A DNA stretch of 64,000 bases. Origin: Micromonospora siamensis (GTDB lineage Bacteria; Actinomycetota; Actinomycetes; Mycobacteriales; Micromonosporaceae). A program made the translations under genes and the position numbers. Position 1 is the first letter of the stretch. The number at the start of each line of letters is the position of its first letter. The notes under the pieces are model-generated. The model was not told where the DNA came from and searched no databases. It was given only the letters and a program-made list of their open reading frames with translations. Shown here piece by piece: positions 1 through 8,825 of this stretch. The stretch covers positions 1,116,001-1,180,000 of the forward strand of contig NZ_LT607751.1 in assembly GCF_900090305.1 (NCBI RefSeq). Reading direction: 5' to 3'.

Positions 1-864
1 TTCGCGCTGGCCAACTCGGCGGGCTTCGTGCTCGGTCTGGTGATGTTCGGGTCGATCATCTTCATCCCGCTCTACCTCCAGATCGTCAAGGGCGCCTCGC
101 CGACCCGCAGCGGTCTGCTGATGCTGCCGATGATGGCCGGCATCATCGTCACCTCGATCCTGACCGGCCGGGCGATGAGCCGGATCGGCCGGTACAAGTG
201 GTTCCCGGTGGTCGGCTCGGCCGTGCTGGTCGCCGGGATGCTGCTGTTCCGGCAGCTCCAGGTGGACACCTCGCTCTGGGCGGCGTTCGGCTACATGGTG
301 GTGATCGGCGTCGGGCTGGGGCTGTGCATGCAGTCGCTGATCCTGGCCGTGCAGAACGCGGTGGACGTGCGGGACCTGGGCGCCGGAACCTCCTCGGCCA
401 CCTTCTTCCGCTCGCTGGGCGGCTCGTTCGGCGTGGCGATCCTGGGTGCGGTGCTGTCGTCGCAGCTCACCGGTCAGCTGGCCGACCGGTTGCCGGCCGC
501 GATCGGGCAGCTCCCGCCCGAGCAGCGGGCCGCGGTGGCCGCCGCCGGCGGCACCAACATCTCGATCAACGACCCGGCCAGCATCCTGGCCCTGCCCGCC
601 CCGGTCCGGGCCGCCATCCAGGCCGCCTTCGTGGAGTCGCTGCACCTGGTCTTCCTGACCACCGGGCTGATCGCGATCGTGGCCGTGCTGGTCACCCTTG
701 CCCTGCCGAACAAGGAGCTGCGCGGCGCCGGCCCGCAGGGCGCCACCGGCGGCGCCGACCCGCTCGGCGGCGAGGCCCCCGCACCCGGCGGCAAGCCCCT
801 GACCAAGGAGTCCAAGACCGAAGCCGCCGCCGACATGGAGGCCAAGTCCCAGACCATGCTCTGA
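1..864 (+). CDS. MFS drug-efflux transporter, DHA2 (EmrB/QacA) type, 3' part
   Basis: The reading frame is open from base 1, so the gene begins before the window; 287 codons are present. Several hydrophobic spans are visible, including the LMFGSIIFIPLYLQ segment and the GLLMLPMMAGIIV segment that is typical of the second half of 14-span DHA2 drug/proton antiporters. A final span near the end is followed by a hydrophilic, Pro/Gly-rich tail with KESKTEAAADMEAK. The family exports drugs or dyes at the cytoplasmic membrane using the proton gradient; the substrate cannot be told. It is followed tail to tail by a broken LysR gene. Confidence 0.9.
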   Translation, partial: FALANSAGFVLGLVMFGSIIFIPLYLQIVKGASPTRSGLLMLPMMAGIIVTSILTGRAMSRIGRYKWFPVVGSAVLVAGMLLFRQLQVDTSLWAAFGYMVVIGVGLGLCMQSLILAVQNAVDVRDLGAGTSSATFFRSLGGSFGVAILGAVLSSQLTGQLADRLPAAIGQLPPEQRAAVAAAGGTNISINDPASILALPAPVRAAIQAAFVESLHLVFLTTGLIAIVAVLVTLALPNKELRGAGPQGATGGADPLGGEAPAPGGKPLTKESKTEAAADMEAKSQTML

Positions 865-873
865 CCCGGGTGC

Positions 874-1694
874 TCAGCCGGCGAGCAGGTCGAGGATGAG
901 GGCCAGCGGCGGCCAGGCCGCCCGGCCGCGACGGACCACGGCGTACGCCCGCAGCAGCGCCTCCGGCCCGGTCAGCGGCAGCAGGCGTACGCCGGGCACG
1001 GTGGGCTGGTCGGCGGGGAGCAGGCCCACCCCGAGTCCGGCGACGATCAGGTCCTGGACCAGCTCCAGGCTGTCGGCGCGGTGCGCGATCCGCGGCTCGA
1101 AGCCGGCCATCGAGGCGATGGTGCGGACCACCACCTCGTCGGCCGTGTTCCGGGAGTTGACGATCCAGTCGGCGTCCCGAAACCGGGCGAAGACGGCCGC
1201 CGCGTCCGGCGCGGGTGAGCGGTCCCCGTCGGCTGCCGCGTCCCCGCCGGGCGGGGCCGGCAGGGGGTCCCGGGCTGCGGCGGCGCGGGCTGTCGTCAGG
1301 TCCTCGGCGGTGGACCTGCCGGGCGTGAGGTTCCCGGCGGGCACGCCGAGGTGCCAGGCGGCCGTCCACAGCCGGGTGGCCTGGACGGCGGGGTCGAACG
1401 GCGTCGGCGCCAGGTTGTAGTCGTAGACCAGGGCAAGGTCGACGTCGTCGGTGCCGAGCAGCGCGTACGCCTCGGCGGGTTCGTGCTCGTGGATGCGCAG
1501 CCGGACGCCCGGCCGGTCGGCGGCGAGCCGGGCGGTGAGCGGCGGACGGCGGTCGCGAAGCCGGCGACCCGGACCTCACCGGACGGTTCGGCCGCGGGGT
1601 CCAGATCCAGCCGGGCGGCATCGACGGCGGCGAGGATCGTCACCGCGTGGTCGGCCAGCCGCCGTCCGGCGGGGGTGAGCCGGACCCGGCACAC
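874..1694 (-). pseudogene. LysR-family regulator, 5'-truncated and frameshifted
   Basis: Two frames must be joined to read a LysR effector domain. The upstream frame gives [15 protein letters not shown] and GEVRVAGFATAVRR, the end of the DNA-binding domain and start of the effector domain. The other frame resumes at about 1555 with LTARLAADRPGVRLRIHEHE and runs to LILDLLAG at 874. The first ~55 residues, the winged helix-turn-helix, are absent: upstream DNA reads [14 protein letters not shown] with no helix-turn-helix and runs directly into the EamA start. The gene therefore cannot make a DNA-binding regulator. In LysR systems the divergent neighbour, here the EamA exporter, is the usual target. 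The frameshift could be a sequencing error, but the missing N-terminus could not. Confidence 0.8.
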
Positions 1695-1732
1695 GTGGAC
1701 GCGAACGGTCGCCCCGGGCTCTACTGGGGCAC

Positions 1733-2626
1733 ATGGGCACCACGACCTCGGCTCGCGCCGGCACCGCCATGGCGGTCGCCTCGATGACCTGTGTGCAACT
1801 CGGGCTGGCCGCCTCGGTCGGGCTCTTCGACGCCGTCGGCCCCGAGGGCACCGCCTGGCTGCGCCTGGCCTGGGCCGGCGTGCTGCTGGCCGTGCTGGTC
1901 CGCCCCCGCCCCTCGGCCTTCACCCGTTCCGCCCTGCGCGCCTGCCTGGCGCTGGGCGTGGTGACCGCCGCGGTGACCATCCTGTTCATCGCGGCGGTGG
2001 CCCGGCTGCCGCTCGGTACGGCCAGCGCGCTGGAGTTCCTCGGCCCGCTCGGCGTCGCCGTGGCCCGGGGACGGGGTCGGGCCCGGCTCTGGGCGGCGCT
2101 CGCCGCGGTCGGGGTGCTGCTGCTCACCGAGCCGTGGCACGGCGGAGTCGACCCCGTCGGTGTCGGGTACGCGCTCGGCGCGGCGCTGTGCTGGGCGGCG
2201 TACATCCTGCTCACCCAGCGGGTCGGCGACGAGGTCGCCGGGCTGCGCGGCCTGGCGGTCTCCATGCCGGTCGCCGGCGTGGTGGCCACCGTGGCGATCG
2301 GGCCGTCGGTGGTCGGCGACCTGACCTGGTCGGTGCTGCTGGCCGGTCTCGGGCTGGCGGTGCTGCTGCCGGTCGTCCCGTTCGCCCTGGAACTGCTGGC
2401 GCTGCGCCGGCTGACCACTGCCGCGTTCGGCACCCTGATGAGCCTGGAACCGGCGATCGCCCTGCTGGTCGGCCTGCTCGCGCTCGGGCAGGTGCCCGGG
2501 CCGGCCGCGGTGGCCGGGATCGCCTTCGTGGTCGCCGCCGGCATCGGCGCGGAACGCACCGGTGCCCGGCACGAGGTCGTCGGGCCGGTGCCGGCCGCTC
2601 CGGCCGAGCCGGCCCGGACTACTTGA
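1733..2626 (+). CDS. EamA/RhtA-family exporter
   Basis: The 297-residue protein has about ten hydrophobic spans arranged as two EamA repeats, for example [20 protein letters not shown] in the first half and [20 protein letters not shown] in the second. The latter motif is characteristic of the RhtA group of the drug/metabolite superfamily, which exports threonine, homoserine and similar small metabolites across the cytoplasmic membrane. The ATG at 1733 is the first start in frame. The gene stands back to back with the remains of a LysR regulator that probably once controlled it. Its 3' end overlaps the convergent Nudix gene by 8 bp. Confidence 0.88.
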   Translation: MGTTTSARAGTAMAVASMTCVQLGLAASVGLFDAVGPEGTAWLRLAWAGVLLAVLVRPRPSAFTRSALRACLALGVVTAAVTILFIAAVARLPLGTASALEFLGPLGVAVARGRGRARLWAALAAVGVLLLTEPWHGGVDPVGVGYALGAALCWAAYILLTQRVGDEVAGLRGLAVSMPVAGVVATVAIGPSVVGDLTWSVLLAGLGLAVLLPVVPFALELLALRRLTTAAFGTLMSLEPAIALLVGLLALGQVPGPAAVAGIAFVVAAGIGAERTGARHEVVGPVPAAPAEPARTT

Positions 2627-3110
2627 GGATCAGGCGGTTGGTCTGCTCGAAGACGTCCAGGTCGGCCAGGGTCTCCAGGACGCTGGCCGAGAGCGGGGCG
2701 GGCAGCTCGTCGCGGTGGAAGAAGCCGGCGTCGGTGGTCTCGTCGGTGAACCGGGCCAGCTCGCCGTCCCACTCGTCGATCCGGAACGCGGTGGTGAAGA
2801 TCTGGTACGTGTGCCCGTACATGTTGGTGTGGGTGCGGTCCGGCCCGGTGTAGAGGGCGAACGCGCTGACCCGCAGCGCCCGCAGCCCGGTCTCCTCGCG
2901 GACCTCGCGCACGGCGCAGTCGGCGATCGACTCGCCCAGCTCCATCGCGCCGGCGGGCATCGCCCAGTGGCCGTTGTCGGAACGCTTGATCAACAGAACC
3001 CGGGCGGCGTTGTCCCGCAGCACCGCGCGGGCCCCGACGAACATCAACGTGCGGTCGCCGGCCAGGGAACGCAGCTGACCGACGTACGAGTCGGCCCAGG
3101 AGATGCTCAC
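2619..3110 (-). CDS. Nudix hydrolase
   Basis: The GTG at 3108-3110 gives 163 residues. The Nudix box is complete: GAMELGE then seven residues then REVREETGL, matching G-x5-E-x7-REVxEExGL, which binds Mg2+ and catalyses cleavage of nucleoside-diphosphate-linked substrates. [18 protein letters not shown] just before the box is the usual lead-in strand. Family members clean up oxidised nucleotides, ADP-ribose or nucleotide sugars; the substrate is not evident. It stands back to back with the acyl-CoA ligase gene, with 55 bp between their starts for both promoters. Confidence 0.9.
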   Translation of the reverse strand: MSISWADSYVGQLRSLAGDRTLMFVGARAVLRDNAARVLLIKRSDNGHWAMPAGAMELGESIADCAVREVREETGLRALRVSAFALYTGPDRTHTNMYGHTYQIFTTAFRIDEWDGELARFTDETTDAGFFHRDELPAPLSASVLETLADLDVFEQTNRLILK

Positions 3111-3165
3111 CCGGCCAAGATACGGGGGTTCCCAACGCGTGACCGGCGACACTAGCTTGTTACCC

Positions 3166-4815
3166 ATGCGTAGCACGATGATGGACGCCCCTCTCCAGGT
3201 CGCTCGGATCCTCGAACACGGCTCCACCGTGCACGGCACGGCGGAGGTCGTCACCTGGACCGGCGCCGAGCCCCGCAGGACGTCGTACGCCGAGGTCGGC
3301 CGGGACGCCGCCCGCCTCGCCCATGCCCTCCATGACGAGTTGGGCGTCACCGGCGACGAGCGGGTCGCCACCTTCATGTGGAACAACGCCGAGCACCTGG
3401 TGGCCTACTTCGCGGTGCCCAGCATGGGAGCGGTGCTGCACACCCTCAACATCCGGCTCTTCCCCGACCAGGTCACCTACATCGCCAACCACGCGCAGGA
3501 CCGGGTGGTGATCGTCGACTCGACGCTGATCCCGCTGCTGGCGAAGGCGATCGGCGGGATGACCACGCTGCGGCACGTGGTGGTGGTCGGCGGCGGCGAC
3601 CCGGCCCCGCTGCTGGCGGCGGCCGGTGGCGGGTTGACCGTGCACCGCTGGGACGAGCTGCTGGCCGGGCGGCCGGACCACTACGACTGGCCGGCCGTGG
3701 ACGAGCGGGACGCCGCCGCGCTCTGCTACACCTCCGGCACCACCGGCAACCCCAAGGGGGTGGCCTACTCGCACCGCTCCCTCTACCTGCATTCGTTGCA
3801 GATCTGCATGCCGGAGGGCTTCGGGCTCGGTCCCACCGACCGGGAGCTGGCCATCGTGCCGATGTTCCACGCCATGTCGTGGGGCCTGCCGTACGCGGCG
3901 TTCCTCTCCGGCGCGGCGCTGATCATGCCGGACCGGTTCCTCCAGGCCGCCCCGATCGCGGAGATGATCGCCACCGAGCGGCCCACCCTGGCCGGCGCGG
4001 TGCCGACCATCTGGAACGACCTGCTCGCCCACCTGGACAGCCACGACGTGGACACCTCCTCGCTGAAGGAGGCGATCGTCGGTGGTTCGGCCTGCCCGCC
4101 CGCGCTGATGCACGCCTTCTCCGAGCGGCACGGCATCGAGGTGGTGCACGCCTGGGGGATGACCGAGATGTCCCCGCTCGGCTCGGTCTCCCGCCCGCCG
4201 GCCGGGGCGACCGGCGACGACGCCTGGCGCTACCGCTACACCCAGGGGCGGGTGCCGGCCGGGGTGCAGGCGCGCATCGTCGGCCCGCTGGGCGAGCCGC
4301 TGCCCGCCGACGGGACGTCCGTCGGCGAGTTGGAGGTCCGTGGGCCGTGGGTGACCGCCACGTACGTCGGTGACGACGCCCCGGACGAGGAGAAGTTCCG
4401 CGACGGCTGGCTGCGTACCGGGGACGTCGGCACCCTCTCTCCGGACGGCTTCATCACGCTGACCGACCGGGCCAAGGACGTGATCAAGTCCGGCGGTGAG
4501 TGGATCTCGTCGGTGGAGCTGGAGAACGCGTTGATGGCCCACCCGGACGTGGTGGAGGCCTGCGTGGTGGGGGTGCCGGACGAGCGCTGGGGTGAGCGTC
4601 CGCTGGCCACGGTGGTGCTCCGCGAGGGCGCCGAGGTGGGCGTCGAGGAGTTGCGCGAGTTCCTCGCCGGCACGGTCGCCCGGTGGCAGCTGCCGGAGCG
4701 CTGGGCGGTCATCGACGCGGTGCCGAAGACCAGCGTCGGCAAGTTCGACAAGAAGGTCGTCCGCTCCCGGTACGCCGACGGAGGGCTGGCCGTCCGGGAG
4801 TTGACGACGCCGTAA
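3166..4815 (+). CDS. Fatty acid--CoA ligase (AMP-forming, AlkK/FadD-like)
   Basis: 549 residues of the ANL superfamily: it activates a medium- or long-chain fatty acid to the acyl-adenylate and then acyl-CoA. The P-loop signature YTSGTTGNPKG lies near residues 188-198, the A5 region reads HAWGMTEMSP, the hinge region is GWLRTGDVGTLSPDG, and the C-terminal lysine motif is KTSVGKFDKK. The length and the phrase FHAMSWGLPYAA fit the AlkK-like group. The ATG at 3166 is preferred because a -10 box TAGCTT (3153-3158) lies 7 nt upstream, suggesting a leaderless transcript; an in-frame ATG at 3103 would run through the Nudix promoter. Confidence 0.92.
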   Translation: MRSTMMDAPLQVARILEHGSTVHGTAEVVTWTGAEPRRTSYAEVGRDAARLAHALHDELGVTGDERVATFMWNNAEHLVAYFAVPSMGAVLHTLNIRLFPDQVTYIANHAQDRVVIVDSTLIPLLAKAIGGMTTLRHVVVVGGGDPAPLLAAAGGGLTVHRWDELLAGRPDHYDWPAVDERDAAALCYTSGTTGNPKGVAYSHRSLYLHSLQICMPEGFGLGPTDRELAIVPMFHAMSWGLPYAAFLSGAALIMPDRFLQAAPIAEMIATERPTLAGAVPTIWNDLLAHLDSHDVDTSSLKEAIVGGSACPPALMHAFSERHGIEVVHAWGMTEMSPLGSVSRPPAGATGDDAWRYRYTQGRVPAGVQARIVGPLGEPLPADGTSVGELEVRGPWVTATYVGDDAPDEEKFRDGWLRTGDVGTLSPDGFITLTDRAKDVIKSGGEWISSVELENALMAHPDVVEACVVGVPDERWGERPLATVVLREGAEVGVEELREFLAGTVARWQLPERWAVIDAVPKTSVGKFDKKVVRSRYADGGLAVRELTTP

Positions 4816-4876
4816 CACTTTTACGGGGTGCGACGCCTCTTGGGCAGGGACGTACTCCTGAGACATCCCTCCCCAG

Positions 4877-4913
4877 GGGCGGCCCCGGCGTTCGCACCGC
4901 GCCGGGGCCGCCC
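4877..4913. terminator. Bidirectional hairpin between convergent genes
   Basis: A perfect 14-bp inverted repeat (4877-4890 with 4900-4913, GGGCGGCCCCGGCG and its complement) flanks a 9-nt loop. It lies between the 3' ends of the acyl-CoA ligase and the quinone-oxidoreductase genes, as expected for a shared terminator. There is no U-tract, as is common in actinobacteria. Confidence 0.7.
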
Positions 4914-5023
4914 GCTCCTGGGAGGCCCGCCCGGTTTGGCGTGGCGCGCCCCACACGGTCATTCTTGCGAAACTTGTTCGCCTCTGTCCCGGTGACTGCG
5001 AAATCCGCTTGCGTACGCCCTGG

Positions 5024-6037
5024 TCAGGACTCGCTCGTCGAGATCAGCACCTTGCCGACCACCGAGTTCTCCACCGCCTCGTGGGCGGCCCGCGTGGACG
5101 CCAACCCGTGGTGGTGCAGCGGCAGGCCGGCCTCCTCGCCGACCCGGACGGCGCCCTGGGCGACCGCGGCGGCCACGTCCACCACGCCCTGCGCCTTGGC
5201 GGCCTTCGGCTCGGTGTAGACCAGCACGAACTGCCAGCGGGCGTTCGGCACCATCATCGGCCGGATCGGGATGCTGACCTCGTCACCGCCGTCGTCGGCG
5301 TACACGCATACCGCGCCGCCGGCCCGCAGCAGTTGGGCGTCGGCGGCGGCGTTGCGGGCCGCGGAGACCTCGACGATCGTGTGCACCCCGTCGGGTGCGA
5401 TCTTGCGGACCTCCTCGACCACGTCCTGCTCGCGGTAGTTGACCACGAACGACGCGCCGGCCGCCGCGGCCAGCTGCGCCTTCTCCGGGCTGCTCACCGT
5501 GGCGATCACGCACGCGTCCGACCAGCGGGCCAGCTGGATCGCCGCGTTGCCCACCGCACCCGCACCGCCCTGCACCAGCACCGTGTGGTCCGACAGGGCG
5601 CCGGCGTGCAGCTTGTCCGGCATGAACTCACCGGCGGTCAGGCAGCGGTGCGCGGTCAGGAACGGGATGCCCAAGCAGGCGCCCAGGTCGAACGAGGCGT
5701 CGCCCAGCCGGACCGCCTGCCGCACCGGCACCAGCGTGTACTCCGCAGCCGTGCCCCACGGGCGCTGCCACGCGGCCTCCCACAGCCAGACCCGCTCGCC
5801 GATCCACTCCTGGTCCACCCCGCCGCCGACCGCCTCGACCACACCCGCGCCGTCCTGCCCCGGGGTCTGCCAACCGGCCGGCAGCGCCCACTGCCGCCGG
5901 GCCTTCCAGTCCGTCGGGTTCACCCCCGACACGGCCACCCGCACCAGCAGCTCACCCGGCCCGGGCTCCGGTACCGGCTTGTCGACCAGTTCGAGCACCG
6001 ACGGGTCGCCGGTGCGCTCGTACACGATCGCCTTCAT
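5024..6037 (-). CDS. Quinone oxidoreductase-like MDR protein (NADPH-dependent)
   Basis: 337 residues of the medium-chain dehydrogenase/reductase superfamily. The N-terminal GroES-like domain begins MKAIVYERTGDP and includes GVNPTDWKARR. The Rossmann domain has VLVQGGAGAVGNAAIQLA near residues 153-170, the pattern of zinc-free NADPH:quinone reductases. No zinc-binding cysteine cluster is seen. The ATG at 6035-6037 follows a GAGGTGAGGAG ribosome-binding region; the in-frame start five codons upstream is less well placed. Likely role: soluble two-electron reduction of quinones or enones. Substrate unknown. Confidence 0.88.
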   Translation of the reverse strand: MKAIVYERTGDPSVLELVDKPVPEPGPGELLVRVAVSGVNPTDWKARRQWALPAGWQTPGQDGAGVVEAVGGGVDQEWIGERVWLWEAAWQRPWGTAAEYTLVPVRQAVRLGDASFDLGACLGIPFLTAHRCLTAGEFMPDKLHAGALSDHTVLVQGGAGAVGNAAIQLARWSDACVIATVSSPEKAQLAAAAGASFVVNYREQDVVEEVRKIAPDGVHTIVEVSAARNAAADAQLLRAGGAVCVYADDGGDEVSIPIRPMMVPNARWQFVLVYTEPKAAKAQGVVDVAAAVAQGAVRVGEEAGLPLHHHGLASTRAAHEAVENSVVGKVLISTSES

Positions 6038-6154
6038 CGCCGGTCTCCTCACCTCGACGCCCGGGGGCTGCCCTACCCGTCGGATCGGTGATCATTCCGA
6101 TCCGGGCCGACCCGGAAACCGTACAACCGGGTAGTCGGGGTCGGGAGGCGGATC

Positions 6155-6448
6155 ATGCGGGACATTGCGGTGACGCGGTCGGCGACGCAGCCGATGGCCG
6201 GGTCCGAGCCGACGGCAGCGTCGGAGCCCGGTGCGGCGGCGACCGGTCCGGCCCCGCAGCCCGCCGGCGGCCCCACCCCGCCGGACCGGCCTGCCTCGGA
6301 CCGCTCTGCCCCGGACCGGCCTGCCCCGGACCGGCCTGCCTCGGGTCGGTCTGCCTCGGCCCGGCCTGCCCCGGACCGCTCTGCCGGGGATCCGGCTGGG
6401 TCAGGTCGGCCCTGGCTGCCGCGCTCCAGCCGCAGCCGGTCGATCTGA
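6155..6448 (+). CDS. Possible small Pro/Arg/Ser-rich repeat protein
   Basis: A 97-codon frame with an ATG 6 nt after GGGAGG. Residues 40-80 are built on a five-residue period, variants of PDRPA and SDRSA, produced by 15-nt DNA repeats at about 6285-6390. No domain is recognised. It could be a real disordered protein or an artefact of a tandem repeat in high-GC DNA. In favour are the good ribosome-binding site and high GC at codon position three; against are the low-complexity composition and its place next to a repeat element. Confidence 0.3.
   Translation: MRDIAVTRSATQPMAGSEPTAASEPGAAATGPAPQPAGGPTPPDRPASDRSAPDRPAPDRPASGRSASARPAPDRSAGDPAGSGRPWLPRSSRSRSI
6285..6390. repeat. 15-nt tandem repeat tract
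   Basis: Roughly seven imperfect copies of a 15-nt unit related to CCGGACCGGCCTGCC lie head to tail. They preserve frame within the small ORF at 6155-6448, so length changes would add or remove five-residue blocks. Confidence 0.75.
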
Positions 6449-6505
6449 CCCGGAGCCGGGCGTCAAAGCGCCGCCGGAACGGCGGCCAGGGATGGCGCGC
6501 GGACG

Positions 6506-6699
6506 CTACAGACTTGAGAGCGTGGACGACTCGGCCAGCCCTCGCGGCCGGCTCCCCGGCTCGGCCGGCTCCGCCGCTCGGCTCAGCTTCGCGAGCCGGC
6601 CGGCCGCCCCGCTCGTTCTGCTCTGCGGTTCGGCCGTCTCCGTTCTCGCCATCAGCTCGCGCCCGGCGCCCTGAGTCGTTTGTGCTCTCAAGTCTGTAG
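6506..6699. repeat. Paired 27-bp inverted element (REPIN/MITE-like), copy A
   Basis: The left arm at 6506-6532 starts CTACAGACTTGAGAGC and ends GACTC. The right arm at 6673-6699 is the inverse, with 24 of 27 positions identical. Both arms have CTAC at the outer end, and 140 bp of GC-rich DNA lies between them. It occupies the gap between the small repeat ORF and the TipAS regulator. The same arm sequence recurs at 27353, 35365, 35530, 44941, 56768 and 56868. Confidence 0.9.
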
Positions 6700-6833
6700 G
6701 CGCCGCGACGGTCACCGCCGGTCCGCTCGAGCCCGCCGGGTCGGACGGGTGGTCAATCTTGCGGTCACCGCGACGGTCACCGCCGATCCCCTCGGCGTCG
6801 TCCACGCCCGCCGCGTCGACGCGACGGGTCCGG

Positions 6834-7565
6834 TCAGCCGGCCGCGTCGGCCGCCTTCACGTAGGCGATCAGCTCCGGGCTCGGGCCGCCGTACCGCTGG
6901 CTGATCTCGGCGCTGTTCTCCGCCTGCATCCGGTAGAGCGAGTCGCGCAGCCCCGCGTCTCCACCGTGGAACGCCGCCAGCAGCTCCATCCAGCGGCGGG
7001 CGAGCGCCCGCACCCGCGGGTCGGTCGGGTCGGTGCCCGCCTCGTGCTCGGCGCGTACCTTCGCGATGAGTTCCGGCCACTCGTCCTGCACCGACCGGAC
7101 GGCTTCCTCGCCGAGCTGCTCCCGGCGTCGGGCCAGCTCGGTCAGCTGCTCCTCGGTGAAGTAGTTCCTGATCGTGTCGTCCACCCTGGTCACCTCCTGG
7201 ATCACCGCGAGCAGGTCGACGGGGGTGGCGGTCCGGGCCACCGGCAGCAGCGCGGCCAGCCGGTCCCGCAGCCCGGCCAGCGCGGTGAGCTGCCGCTGCA
7301 CGTGGGCCAGCTGGTCGCTGAGCAGCTCCGCCAGGTCCGCCCCGCCGCCGTCGAGCACCTCGGTGATGGTCTCCAGCGGCAGGCCCAGCTCGCGCAGCGC
7401 CACGATCCGGTAGAGCCGCTCCACGTCCCGCTCGTCGTAGCGGCGGTGCCCCGCCGACGTCCGCGCCGACGGCCGGAGCAGCCCCACGTGGTCCCAGTGG
7501 TGCAGCGTCCGCACGGTCAGCCCGGTGTGCCGGCACAGCTCACCGATCGGCCAGGTACGCCCCAC
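6834..7565 (-). CDS. MerR-family regulator with TipAS effector domain
   Basis: 243 residues. The N-terminal winged helix of MerR type reads WPIGELCRHTGLTVRTLHHWD with the RRYDERDVERL wing. The C-terminal half, from IRNYFTEEQL to the end, matches the TipAS ligand-binding domain of TipA, which captures thiopeptide-like drugs. Such proteins activate efflux or their own genes when a drug binds. The GTG at 7563-7565 has GAGAGGA about 9 nt upstream; another GTG lies seven codons earlier. A 17-bp palindrome (7619-7635) upstream of the gene is the likely operator. Confidence 0.9.
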   Translation of the reverse strand: MGRTWPIGELCRHTGLTVRTLHHWDHVGLLRPSARTSAGHRRYDERDVERLYRIVALRELGLPLETITEVLDGGGADLAELLSDQLAHVQRQLTALAGLRDRLAALLPVARTATPVDLLAVIQEVTRVDDTIRNYFTEEQLTELARRREQLGEEAVRSVQDEWPELIAKVRAEHEAGTDPTDPRVRALARRWMELLAAFHGGDAGLRDSLYRMQAENSAEISQRYGGPSPELIAYVKAADAAG

Positions 7566-7605
7566 GTCGTCGTCCTCTCGCGTCACCGCACCGTGCGGCG
7601 ACGAG

Positions 7606-7641
7606 GACGACGCTAGGACCTGACGCCGCGTCAGGAGCAAG
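7606..7641 (-). promoter_or_regulatory. MerR-type promoter/operator of the TipAS regulator
   Basis: The palindrome CCTGACG-CCG-CGTCAGG occupies 7619-7635. Read on the minus strand it is preceded by TTGCTC and followed by TCCTAGCGT, so it sits between -35-like and -10-like sequences. That is where MerR proteins bind and untwist long-spacer promoters. The family is often autoregulated, so the TipAS protein probably controls itself here. Confidence 0.65.
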
Positions 7642-7647
7642 CGTGCC

Positions 7648-8784
7648 TCACGCGGCCGGTTTGAGCACCACCTTCGACCAGCCCTCCTCGCGCCGGTCGA
7701 ACCGCTGGTACGCCTCCGGAGCGGCGTCCAGCGGCACCTCCTTGCTCACCACGAAGCTCGGCTCCGCCCGCCCGGCCATGATCAGGTTGCGCAGGTACTC
7801 GTTGTACGACTTGACGTTGGCCTGCCCGGTCCCCATCCGCAGGCCCTTCTCGAAGAACTTCCCGACCTTGAACAGCAGCTCGCCGCGTCCCGAGTGCTCG
7901 TCCGGTGCACCAGGGTCCTCCGCCAGGTAGAGCCCGACCACGCCGATCGAACCGGTCGGCCGAACCACCTCCACCAGGCTGTTCAACACCGACGCCGGCT
8001 GCTCCTCGCCACCCTTGCCGGTGGCCTGGTAGCCGACGGCGTCCACGCCCCGGTCGGTGCCCACGCCGTCGGTCTGCTCCTTGATCTGCTCGACCGGATC
8101 CCCCTTGCCGAAGTCGACCGGGATCGCGCCGATCGACTCGGCCAGGCGCAGCCGGTCGGGCACCCGGTCCACCACGTAGACCTCCGCCGCCCCCATCAGG
8201 ACCGCCGAGTACGCCGCCATCAGGCCGACCGGCCCGCCGCCCATCACGGTGATGTTCTCGCCCGGCCGCAGCCCGGTCATCGCCACGCCGTGGTAGCCGG
8301 TGGGAAAGATGTCGGCGAGCATCGCGTAGTCGTTCTCGTGTTCCGTGCCGGGCGGCAGCCGCAGGCAGTTGAAGTCGGCGAACGGCACCCGCAGGTATTC
8401 GGCCTGGCCACCCCGGTACGGGCCCATCGACACGTACCCGTAGGCGCCGCCGGCGAAGCCCGGGTTGACGGTCAGGCAGAAGCCGGTCTTCTGCTCCCGA
8501 CAGTTGCGGCAGAACCCGCACGCCACGTTGAACGGCATGGAGACCCGGTCGCCGACCTTGATGTTGACCACGCCGGGGCCGGTCTCGACGACCGTGCCCA
8601 TGTTCTCGTGGCCGAAGACGATGCCCGGTTCGGCGGCCGTCCGGCCCTCGTACATGTGCAGGTCGGAGCCGCAGATCGCGGTCGTCGTCACCTTCACGAC
8701 CACGTCGTTCGGATCCTCGATGCGGGGATCGTCGACCTCGTCGACCCGTACGTCGTGCGGCCCCTGGTACACCACTGCCCTCAT
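7648..8784 (-). CDS. Zinc-dependent alcohol dehydrogenase, formaldehyde dehydrogenase type
   Basis: 378 residues with both zinc sites of the MDR superfamily: catalytic Cys38 in TTAICGSDLH with His59-Glu60, and the four structural cysteines 89, 92, 95 and 103 in ACGFCRNCREQKTGFC. The Rossmann motif is VMGGGPVGLMA. The long insert around GYQATGKGGEE and the overall sequence fit the glutathione-independent formaldehyde dehydrogenase/FdhA-like group, which oxidises formaldehyde or alcohols with NAD. The ATG at 8782-8784 is preceded by TACCGT 7 nt upstream, suggesting a leaderless transcript. The TipAS gene lies downstream on the same strand behind its own promoter. Confidence 0.9.
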   Translation of the reverse strand: MRAVVYQGPHDVRVDEVDDPRIEDPNDVVVKVTTTAICGSDLHMYEGRTAAEPGIVFGHENMGTVVETGPGVVNIKVGDRVSMPFNVACGFCRNCREQKTGFCLTVNPGFAGGAYGYVSMGPYRGGQAEYLRVPFADFNCLRLPPGTEHENDYAMLADIFPTGYHGVAMTGLRPGENITVMGGGPVGLMAAYSAVLMGAAEVYVVDRVPDRLRLAESIGAIPVDFGKGDPVEQIKEQTDGVGTDRGVDAVGYQATGKGGEEQPASVLNSLVEVVRPTGSIGVVGLYLAEDPGAPDEHSGRGELLFKVGKFFEKGLRMGTGQANVKSYNEYLRNLIMAGRAEPSFVVSKEVPLDAAPEAYQRFDRREEGWSKVVLKPAA

Positions 8785-8825
8785 GCCACCGACGGTATGC
8801 CGCTCGGCGGGGCCGGGAAGGTGGT

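Noticed and set aside
198..899. Long open frames opposite or offset to real genes, such as 198-899, 1351-2853, 3160-4962 and 58725-60887
   Set aside because: They are Arg/Ala/Gly/Pro-rich, overlap well-identified genes and carry no domain; such frames are expected in DNA of this GC content.
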